DNA from: Anaerolineae bacterium
GTDB taxonomy: Bacteria > Chloroflexota > Anaerolineae > JAAYZQ01
Direction of reading: 5' to 3'
Length of the DNA: 15,839 bases
NCBI GenBank assembly: GCA_016929795.1
Contig: JAFGIA010000335.1
Coordinates: 1 to 15,839 of the forward strand
A model generated the notes under the pieces. It worked only from the letters and a program-made list of their open reading frames with translations, made no database searches and had not been told where the DNA came from. Positions within the stretch are counted from its first letter, which is position 1, and each line of letters opens with the position of its first letter. Position numbers and translations under genes: made by a program. This document shows, piece after piece, positions 6,675-12,215 of the stretch.

Positions 6675-8555
6675 TTAGATACCCAACGCCGCCCGTTTCT
6701 CGGCGATGTGGGCGACCATCAACGCCGCCGCCTTGAAGGGGTCGGGCTCGACGGCAAAGGCGGCGCCGACCACCCCGTTGGCTCCCTCGGTGAGCAGCGC
6801 GGTCACCTGCGGGCTGCCGAGCACCTGCGGCACCGTGCCCAGCACGGTAAAGATGCCCGACGACACCACATAGGCGCCGATGCTCACCGCCTTTTCGCTC
6901 ATCCATTCCGGCGCCGCGCCGGCGACCGGCAAGTCACTTATGTCGACTCCAAGCGCGTTGGCGATGGCCGCGCAGGCGACCAGGATGCGGCTGATGTCGA
7001 CGCACGAGCCCATGTGCAGCGCCGGCGGGATGCCGAGCGCCTGGCACACGCCTTTCAGCCCGTCGCCGGCCATCTCGGCGGCCTCGGGCAGCAGCAGCCC
7101 GGCCTTGGCGCAGGCCATGGCGTTGCAGCCGGTGGTCACCACCAGCACGTCCTCCTTGATCAGCTCTTTGACCAGGTTGACGTGCCCATAATCGTGCTGC
7201 ACCTTGGGGTTATTGCACCCCACCACGCCGGCGAGGCCCTGGATCGCCCCGCTCTTGATCGCGCCCAGCAGCGGATCGAGCGTGCCCCCCAGCGCGGCGA
7301 CAATGGCCTCGACGCTAAAGCCGGCCATGCACGCCATCTTTTCCTCCGGGATGTGCACCTGGCCCGGCTTGCGGAAGCGATAGTTCTCCACCGCGCCGCG
7401 CACGATCTGCCTGGCAATGTCGTAGGCGTGCTCTTCGTGGAACTCGATGTGGGTTGCCCCCGGGAACTTGGCCTTGGGCGAGGTCGAGATGAACTGGGTG
7501 TGGAAACAGCCACACAGCGACCCGAGCGCGGGAAAGATGCACTGCACGTCGACGATCATGGCTTCCACCGCGCCGGTCATCACGGCCAGCTCTTGCTGCA
7601 AAAAGTTGCCGGCGATCGGCACCCCGTGGCGCATCAACACTTCGTTGCCGGTGCAGCAGATGCCGCTGACGGCGATGCCTTTGGCGCCATATTTCTGCGC
7701 CAGCGCCACCAGCTCCGGGTCGCCCGCGGCGGCGACAATCATCTCCGACAGCGTCGGCTCGTGGCCGTGGATGACAATGTTCACCTCGTCCTTCTTGAGC
7801 ACGCCCAGGTTGGCTTCGGAGCGGACCGGGGTGGGCGTGCCAAAGAGGACGTCGGACAGCTCGGTGGCGATCATCGAGCCGCCCCAGCCGTCGGCCACCG
7901 ACGCCCTCAGCCCCTGCAGGATCAGGTTGACCGCGTCGTTGTCGACGCCGATGTGGGTGCGGTGCATGATCTCGACGATCTCGCGGTCCACGCCACGCGG
8001 ATCGATGCCCACCCCCTGCCACAGCTCGACGCGCTTTTGCGGCGCCCGGCGGGTGAACTGGATCGGCCCTTCCTGCTTGCCAAACTCGCCATACACAGCG
8101 TGGGCGAGATCGAGGGCGATCTCTTCCTTGCCGCGGCCCTCGGTGGGAATGCCATATTCCGCCGCCAGGGCGTGCAGCTTGGCCTCGTCCTTGATCTGGT
8201 AGCCGCCCGCCTTGCCCTGGGCGGTGAGCAGGAGGGTGTGGGCAATGTCGCGCCCATGGTCCGAGTGGGCGGCGGCCCCCGCGGCGATCATGCGGATCAG
8301 GCCGCGGGCGACCAGGATGTCGGCCGTGGCGCCGCAGATGCCCTGCTTGGGGCCTTCTTCGTCAAAGGGGCTGATGCGGCACGGCCCCATGTTGCAATGG
8401 CGACAGCAAAGCCCCAGCTCGCCAAAACCACACTGGGGCAGCATGGCCTCGTACCGGTCCCAGGCCGTCTCCAGGCCCAGCGCCTCGGCATGGGTCAGCA
8501 TGTCGTGCACGGTGGGATCGATGCTTCTGCTCAGTGCCTTGTCACTGTAGGTCAT
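6675..8555 (-). CDS. cooS: Anaerobic nickel-iron carbon monoxide dehydrogenase, catalytic subunit
   Basis: This 626-residue enzyme interconverts CO and CO2 at a [Ni-4Fe-5S/4S] C-cluster and works as a homodimer in the cytoplasm. All cluster ligands of characterised CooS proteins can be placed: D-cluster C42 and C50; B-cluster C51, C54, C59 and C74; C-cluster histidine in HGHEP (H265 most likely), C300/C301 in GICCTGNE, C339 (VQCIF), C447 (GCNNP), C477 (TTGCNAMACAKAG) and C518 (GSCVD). The conserved lysine is K555 in MSEKAV. Full length and intact motifs argue for an active enzyme. The ATG at 8555 follows AAGGAGGTGA, an almost complete match to the 16S anti-SD, so strong translation is expected. 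A GTG three codons earlier overlaps that site and is rejected. cooF lies 16 bases upstream. Fused acetyl-CoA synthase subunits are absent. The CooS clade cannot be assigned by eye. Confidence 0.97.
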   Translation of the reverse strand: MTYSDKALSRSIDPTVHDMLTHAEALGLETAWDRYEAMLPQCGFGELGLCCRHCNMGPCRISPFDEEGPKQGICGATADILVARGLIRMIAAGAAAHSDHGRDIAHTLLLTAQGKAGGYQIKDEAKLHALAAEYGIPTEGRGKEEIALDLAHAVYGEFGKQEGPIQFTRRAPQKRVELWQGVGIDPRGVDREIVEIMHRTHIGVDNDAVNLILQGLRASVADGWGGSMIATELSDVLFGTPTPVRSEANLGVLKKDEVNIVIHGHEPTLSEMIVAAAGDPELVALAQKYGAKGIAVSGICCTGNEVLMRHGVPIAGNFLQQELAVMTGAVEAMIVDVQCIFPALGSLCGCFHTQFISTSPKAKFPGATHIEFHEEHAYDIARQIVRGAVENYRFRKPGQVHIPEEKMACMAGFSVEAIVAALGGTLDPLLGAIKSGAIQGLAGVVGCNNPKVQHDYGHVNLVKELIKEDVLVVTTGCNAMACAKAGLLLPEAAEMAGDGLKGVCQALGIPPALHMGSCVDISRILVACAAIANALGVDISDLPVAGAAPEWMSEKAVSIGAYVVSSGIFTVLGTVPQVLGSPQVTALLTEGANGVVGAAFAVEPDPFKAAALMVAHIAEKRAALGI

Positions 8556-8571
8556 CCGAATCACCTCCTTG

Positions 8572-9120
8572 TTATGGGTTGGCGGCCAGTTGTCGCTGGC
8601 TTTCCACGGCTTCGAGGAACTGCCGGGCCGAGGCCCTGGCGGCCTGCTGGATAAATTCGCGGGGGTACTTTAGGCTGAGTGCCCTGGTGGGGCAGGCTTC
8701 GACGCACGCCGGGCCCGCCGCCCGATCGATGCACAGGTCGCACTTGATCGCTGCGCTCTTGTCCCGACCCGCCACCGCCGTCGTGACCACGCGAATGGCG
8801 CCAAAGGGGCAGACCATCATGCACAGCCGGCAGCCAATACAGAGGCGCTGGTCGACCGCGGTGTAGGTCTCGGTGCGGCGGGTGGCACCGGTGGGACACA
8901 CTTTGACACAGGGGGCATCCTCGCACTGGCGGCACTGGGTGGCCAGCTTGACCACGTCCACCTGCACCACCCGGTTGCGCGGCTGGAGCCGCTCGCCGAG
9001 CAGCACCGCGCCAAGGACGCTGCCCGCCTGCGTGTGCGCGGCAGCACAGGCCATCTCGCACGTGTGACAGCCCAGGCAGCGCTCGGGATGGACCAAAATG
9101 AATGGACCCTCAACAGGCAT
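8572..9120 (-). CDS. cooF: CooF-like ferredoxin with four [4Fe-4S] clusters
   Basis: A 182-residue iron-sulfur protein of the CooF/HycB/DMSO-reductase-B type, expected to take electrons from the CODH D/B clusters. Sixteen cysteines form four motifs: C15/C18/C21/C25, C63/C66/C71/C75, C94/C97/C100/C104 and C127/C130/C139/C143. The ATG at 9120 follows AAGGAGGTGG with 8 bases of spacing. A 15-codon upstream extension overlaps this ribosome site and is rejected. As first gene of the cluster it lies about 90 bases from the inferred transcription start. Its stop is 16 bases from the cooS ATG and the intervening bases are a strong ribosome site. Other HycB-like ferredoxins share this layout; the cooS neighbour decides the name. 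No membrane segment or Tat signal is seen. Confidence 0.93.
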   Translation of the reverse strand: MPVEGPFILVHPERCLGCHTCEMACAAAHTQAGSVLGAVLLGERLQPRNRVVQVDVVKLATQCRQCEDAPCVKVCPTGATRRTETYTAVDQRLCIGCRLCMMVCPFGAIRVVTTAVAGRDKSAAIKCDLCIDRAAGPACVEACPTRALSLKYPREFIQQAARASARQFLEAVESQRQLAANP

Positions 9121-9145
9121 ACCTTCCACCTCCTTTTTAATATGG

Positions 9146-9170
9146 GCGCAGTGACTGGTCCTCACTGCGC
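9146..9170. promoter_or_regulatory. Leader hairpin upstream of cooF
   Basis: GCGCAGTGA (9146-9154) and TCACTGCGC (9162-9170) form a perfect 9-bp inverted repeat with a 7-base centre. It lies inside the predicted 5' leader of the CO dehydrogenase transcript, about 10 bases before the ribosome site. It could be an mRNA stem or a dimeric-protein operator; the AGTGA-N7-TCACT half-sites resemble CRP/FNR-family sites but the spacing is one base longer than the usual N6. Confidence 0.45.
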
Positions 9171-9218
9171 GACTGCTTGTTCAAGAGCTGCAAAAAGGAA
9201 ACTGTCCGCCCGCCCCAG

Positions 9219-9247
9219 ATTCTACCACAGGTTGTGGCACAGGGCAA
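9219..9247 (-). promoter_or_regulatory. Promoter of the cooF-cooS-nuoE-hndBC operon, with operator-like inverted repeat
   Basis: On the minus strand TTGCCC (9247-9242) and TAGAAT (9224-9219) are separated by exactly 17 bases. The spacer contains CCACA-GGT-TGTGG (9225-9237), a perfect 5-bp inverted repeat placed where a repressor or activator dimer could bind. The site does not match the CooA consensus as I know it. Predicted start is near 9212, giving about a 90-base leader. Confidence 0.5.
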
Positions 9248-9264
9248 GATCGGGCCAGGGCAGC

Positions 9265-9293
9265 TTGCCGGTTCGCCCCATTTATGATATCAT
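9265..9293 (+). promoter_or_regulatory. Candidate promoter of the coiled-coil/zinc-ribbon gene
   Basis: TTGCCG (9265-9270) and TATCAT (9288-9293) are 17 bases apart. The -10 region overlaps the perfect palindrome ATGATATCAT (9284-9293). It fires away from the coo promoter, whose -35 lies only 18 bases to the left, so one bound regulator could affect both directions. Confidence 0.4.
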
Positions 9294-9360
9294 TCATCCC
9301 AGCCGGCGCGAGGCCACGAGGCGGCCTCGACGGAGCAGATCAACCGGGAGGAGGAGTTTG

Positions 9361-10416
9361 ATGTCGAACGTAGAGCAGAAATCACCCGCACAATTGCGCG
9401 AAGAACGAGCCACCAGCCTGCGCCAGAAGTGGAGCCAGCTTTCAGCCCAGATCACGCTGGGTCACCTGCGTGATGAAATCGAGGACCAGGCCGGGCAGAT
9501 CGAGGCCCTGCCGGCCCGGCTGGCCGAGTTTGCCAGCCGGGGCTATCGCTATGGTCACGCCCTGGAAGCCGAGGTGGAAGCGCTGGGCAAGGCGTGGCCG
9601 GCCCGCCGCCGCGAGGCGCTGGCGACGCTGAATACCAAGACGCGCACCCTGGCACCGCTGGGCAAAGAGGTTGAAAAGCTGGCCGCCCTGCCCCGGCTGT
9701 CGGACACGATGCTCAACCAGTTGGAGCAAAAACTGGCCCATCTGCAAACACAGAGCGACGCCGCGGAACGAGAGGTGCGCGGCACCTTTGACTCGCTCAG
9801 CCAGCAGTTCTACACGCTGCAGCGCGAGCTCGACGCGGTCAAGTTCATGCTCGATTCTCTGGATACCGCGTCGTTCGACCTCTACCCCGACGAATCAGGC
9901 GTGGCGGCGGCCAAAGCGACCTGGACGAACCACCCTGACGAGCCCAAAGGCATCCTGTTCCTCACCGATGGGCGGGTCATCCTGGAGCAGCGTGAGAAAA
10001 AGGCCAAGAAGAAGGTGCTCTTTGTCACCACCGAGTCAGAGATGATCCAGGAAAAGCTGTGGGAGTCGCCGGTGGGCAACATCACCGAGGTCATTGCCGA
10101 GGACAAGAAAAAGTTCCTCAGCAGCAAGGACCTGCTGCACATCCACATGCGCGAGTACAGCGGCGGGCTGTACGGTGACCCGACGGTGGAGCTGGATGGC
10201 GCCTCGAACGAAGAGTGGGCCGGCCTGATCAAGCGCGTCCAGCGTGGCGAGCTGGGCCCTGCCCCGGCGGGAGCCGAAGCAGCAGAAGCCGGGCCGGCGA
10301 CCCCCACGCGAGACATTCCGACCCGCTGCCCGGCGTGTGGCGGCCAACTGCCGGCGCTGGTCAAGGGGATGCGCGAGCTGGTGTGTGAGTATTGCGGCAC
10401 GGTGACGAGGCTGTAA
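9361..10416 (+). CDS. Coiled-coil protein with C-terminal zinc ribbon, function unknown
   Basis: A 351-residue protein with no domain I can name. Residues 10-165 are charged, heptad-rich and almost certainly coiled coil. Residues about 170-295 look like a compact alpha/beta domain with KGILFLTDGRVILEQ (196-210), reminiscent of GRAM/PH-like folds, but this is only an impression. A low-complexity Ala/Pro/Glu linker (298-318) leads to a zinc ribbon, CPACGG (323-328) and CEYCG (342-346). The frame is open upstream to 9034, but ATG 9361 follows GGAGGAGGAG with 4 bases of spacing, and the upstream frame runs across the coo promoter. It is transcribed divergently from the CO dehydrogenase operon, which need not mean a shared function. 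Its last 56 bases overlap the 3' end of a convergent small gene. No signal peptide or membrane segment is visible. Confidence 0.82.
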   Translation: MSNVEQKSPAQLREERATSLRQKWSQLSAQITLGHLRDEIEDQAGQIEALPARLAEFASRGYRYGHALEAEVEALGKAWPARRREALATLNTKTRTLAPLGKEVEKLAALPRLSDTMLNQLEQKLAHLQTQSDAAEREVRGTFDSLSQQFYTLQRELDAVKFMLDSLDTASFDLYPDESGVAAAKATWTNHPDEPKGILFLTDGRVILEQREKKAKKKVLFVTTESEMIQEKLWESPVGNITEVIAEDKKKFLSSKDLLHIHMREYSGGLYGDPTVELDGASNEEWAGLIKRVQRGELGPAPAGAEAAEAGPATPTRDIPTRCPACGGQLPALVKGMRELVCEYCGTVTRL

Positions 10417-10630
10417 CCTCCAGCAGCACAAACCCCAATCCGTGCAGGTGGCGGATCAGGCCGACGAGGCCGGACTGGTCGGTGCACACACTGAGCACCG
10501 TGCCAGCCTCGCCGGCCCGCACCACCGCCACGCGCAGCGGGCTGGTGGCATTGATCTCACCCTCGCCGGCCTGGCCCTCGAGCCGGATCAGGTAGCTGCG
10601 TTGATCGTCCATACCCGCCCGGCCCTTCAT
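10361..10630 (-). CDS. Small hypothetical protein, last gene of the flavodoxin operon
   Basis: An 89-residue frame whose ATG overlaps the stop of the membrane-protein gene as ATGA, which favours 10630 over the internal ATG at 10612. Residues 10-70 resemble a small protein type that I associate with Chloroflexota regulators and membrane operons: a YLIRLEGQ opening strand, then DQSGLVGLIRHLHGLGFVLLEV at the end of the domain. I cannot name a function. The last 18 codons overlap the end of the convergent zinc-ribbon gene and look like random read-through (CRNTHTPARASP), so either the real stop was lost or the overlap is tolerated. There are no membrane segments and only two cysteines with no metal-binding pattern. 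Confidence 0.55.
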   Translation of the reverse strand: MKGRAGMDDQRSYLIRLEGQAGEGEINATSPLRVAVVRAGEAGTVLSVCTDQSGLVGLIRHLHGLGFVLLEVTASSPCRNTHTPARASP

Positions 10631-11298
10631 GCCCGCCGGTCCTGTACCACGAGTCGCCGCGCGGCGGCGCCGGCAGACTGTCGCGCAGCCGCCTCGTCGC
10701 CGGCATCGTGGGCCAGCGCGGCGGTGATCGTCAGGATCAGCAGCCCGAACGAAAAAGGCGTCGTCACCGCCGGCACCACCGACAGGTCAGCGGCCGGGAA
10801 GAGGCGCGCCAGGATCATCGAGCCCGGGCACAGCAACAGCCAGCTTGCCAGCGCGCCGGCATAGCTCCACGGCCAGAGCGCGCCGAGCCGGCGCCGCCGC
10901 CGCCACCCCTCGAGCGGAGCCTCCATCCGCGTGGCGGTGAGGCCGACGATCGTGCCCAACAGCGGCGGCCCAAAGCCGGCCCCGACGGGCAGCCCCGCTA
11001 GCGCCAGCAGGATCATGACCAGGCCGCCGCGCTTCCTGTGCGCACCCAGCACCGCCCAGGCGCCGGTGGCCACCGAACACACGATCGCCAGGATGCCCGT
11101 CAGGCGCAGGTCGGGCACCAGCGTCATTGCCGGCTCGCCACTGAGGATCTCGAAGGCGGGCGAGTCGGGCCACGACTCAAAGACAGGGGCCGGCGGCGCC
11201 ACACTGCCCTGCAGGATCTCGCCCACGCCATGCTCGATGCCCGCCAGCCCGGCCAAAATGCCAAACGTGACGACTGTCGTTCGGATTGCCTTTCTCAT
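10627..11298 (-). CDS. Integral membrane protein of unknown function
   Basis: A 223-residue protein with about five hydrophobic segments, near 7-25, 67-87, 93-122, 146-165 and 178-197. Between the first two is a conserved-looking extracytoplasmic loop (IEHGVGEILQG at 21-31; FEILSGEPAMT at 49-59). I recall this pattern from an uncharacterised family often found beside flavodoxin genes, but no activity is known to me. The ATG at 11298 follows GAGGAGGAGAGG. The longer upstream frame overlaps the flavodoxin gene, is arginine-rich and is rejected. It starts 10 bases after the flavodoxin stop and its own stop overlaps the next start, so the three genes form one transcript. The C-terminal 30 residues are polar and probably cytoplasmic. 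Confidence 0.82.
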   Translation of the reverse strand: MRKAIRTTVVTFGILAGLAGIEHGVGEILQGSVAPPAPVFESWPDSPAFEILSGEPAMTLVPDLRLTGILAIVCSVATGAWAVLGAHRKRGGLVMILLALAGLPVGAGFGPPLLGTIVGLTATRMEAPLEGWRRRRRLGALWPWSYAGALASWLLLCPGSMILARLFPAADLSVVPAVTTPFSFGLLILTITAALAHDAGDEAAARQSAGAAARRLVVQDRRA

Positions 11299-11308
11299 CC
11301 TCTCCTCC

Positions 11309-11845
11309 TCACATGCCCCGCGCCTCGGAGGTGCGTTGCACGGAACGCGCCACTCCCCGCGCCCAGGCCTCAATCGCCGCCCAATCCCTCGCGTCGCGCG
11401 CCGGGACGCCGTGGAGCGGGCTGGCCGGCAGCGCGGCCAGCAGCCTGTCGGCCAGGCGCAGATGGCTCGGGTCGTACTTGCCGCCGAACAAGGCCGCGTC
11501 GATCGGCGCCAGCGGCGACAGCTTCTCCAGGAGCTGGTCGAGCTGCCCGCGCGCCCCCTCCGCCTCGTCGTCGGCCAGCGGGCCGAGCGCAAAGAGGGCC
11601 ACCGGGCGACCGGCCAGCGCCGCGCCCTGGTCTCTCACAAAGGCCAGCGCGTCCTTGTGCCAGCTCCCGATATAGAACGGGGCGCCGAGCACCACCGCGC
11701 AGTAGCTGTCGAGCCTTTTTACCTCTCGCACCGGCCGCACGTCGACCGCGAGCCCACCCTCGCGCAGCACCGCCGCCACCGCCTCGGCCACCTCGCGTGT
11801 CGAGCCGTAGCGCGTCGCGTACCCCACCAACACTGAATCACCCAT
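11309..11845 (-). CDS. Flavodoxin-domain protein (HemG-like)
   Basis: A 178-residue flavodoxin-fold protein. The FMN phosphate loop is TRYGSTRE (11-18) after the first strand. GAPFYIGSWHKDA (54-66) is the second loop, typical of the HemG/protoporphyrinogen-oxidase-like and bacillithiol-era flavodoxin-domain families. Likely FMN-binding electron carrier or quinone-linked oxidoreductase in the cytoplasm; the substrate is unknown. The ATG at 11845 has GGAGG 5 bases upstream; a GTG at 11860 lies in front of that site and is less likely. It is the first gene of a three-gene operon. The leader upstream contains a long hairpin and a perfect 22-bp palindrome that probably control it. No catalytic residue specific to HemG can be verified by eye. 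Confidence 0.88.
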   Translation of the reverse strand: MGDSVLVGYATRYGSTREVAEAVAAVLREGGLAVDVRPVREVKRLDSYCAVVLGAPFYIGSWHKDALAFVRDQGAALAGRPVALFALGPLADDEAEGARGQLDQLLEKLSPLAPIDAALFGGKYDPSHLRLADRLLAALPASPLHGVPARDARDWAAIEAWARGVARSVQRTSEARGM

Positions 11846-11890
11846 CGTCCCCTCCCCCACGCCGCCCCTGCCGGTGTTGCAGGTGCAGCA

Positions 11891-11984
11891 CGCGCGTCTA
11901 TCTGCTCAATAATCGGGGGTTGGGGTGTGTGCGGTGCCCGCACACACCCCAACTCCCCCCCTTTATTGAGATGATACACGCGCG
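11891..11984. repeat. Long inverted repeat in the flavodoxin leader
   Basis: The core stem pairs 11915-11934 with 11938-11959 around a 3-base loop, with one bulged T (11954). CTCAATAA (11905-11912) pairs with TTATTGAG (11963-11970). Further out, CGCGCGTCTATCTG (11891-11904) matches the complement of 11971-11984 at 11 of 14 positions. The outer right arm is half of the 22-bp operator-like palindrome, so the left arm is a degenerate inverted copy of it. It may be a MITE-like insertion or a large leader structure. Confidence 0.6.
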
Positions 11985-11992
11985 TGTATCAT
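11971..11992. promoter_or_regulatory. Perfect 22-bp palindrome, probable operator of the flavodoxin operon
   Basis: ATGATACACGC is followed immediately by its exact reverse complement. On the minus strand it covers a possible -10 box TATCAT (11976-11971) and most of the 19-base spacer to TTGCAT (12001-11996), so a bound dimer would block or remodel the promoter. The symmetry suits a TetR-type repressor; the 19-base spacer would also suit a MerR-type activator. No such regulator gene is in the window. Confidence 0.55.
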
Positions 11993-12116
11993 ATGATGCA
12001 ATGATACCACGGATAGGTGCGGCTGTCAGCAGGCAAAAGCGGTATTGTGGCGAACGGGGCAGGAGGGTCGAATTACTCAAAAGTGGTATCAGGATCGATC
12101 CCCTTCAAACAGGGCC

Positions 12117-12214
12117 CAAGCCCCCGTCCCCGGGCGGCCCGAGACAGGCCTCGGAGCCTGGGGCGGCGGCTCAAGCCCCCGTCCTCGGGGGCGGCCCGCG
12201 ACGGGCCTCGGAGC
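12117..12214. repeat. Imperfect direct repeat with hairpins after the LuxR gene
   Basis: Two copies (12117-12157 and 12172-12214) share CAAGCCCCCGTCC at the left and GCCTCGGAGC at the right, differing at a few positions and by a 2-base indel. The second copy folds into CCCCCG-TCCT-CGGGGG and GGCCCG-CGA-CGGGCC stems. It ends one base before the LuxR stop codon, so it can act as its transcription end. The first copy has lost part of the pairing. Confidence 0.6.
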
Positions 12215-12215
12215 T

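Larger units (their letters stand above)
11846..12215. other. Intergenic control region with palindromes and repeats, no gene
   Basis: No credible coding frame is present. From left to right it holds the flavodoxin leader, a large stem-loop (11891-11984), a perfect palindrome (11971-11992), extra TGATAC half-sites (to 12091) and a duplicated GC-rich block (12117-12214) directly after the LuxR stop. The AT-richer centre (about 11990-12100) is the likely promoter zone of the flavodoxin operon. Confidence 0.65.

Noticed and set aside
6228..8654. 808-codon plus-strand open frame opposite cooS and nuoE
   Set aside because: It is an antisense shadow of GC-rich codons. The minus strand encodes complete CooS and NuoE with all ligands, while the plus frame is His/Gln/Arg-rich without any domain.
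9146..9170. CRP/FNR or CooA operator reading of the cooF leader hairpin
   Set aside because: The half-sites are only similar and the 7-base centre is not the usual 6. The position downstream of the promoter favours an mRNA stem, so I list it only as an undefined element.
10787..11173. 128-codon minus-strand open frame inside the membrane-protein gene
   Set aside because: It is an Ala/Arg/Gly-rich out-of-frame shadow of the hydrophobic segments.
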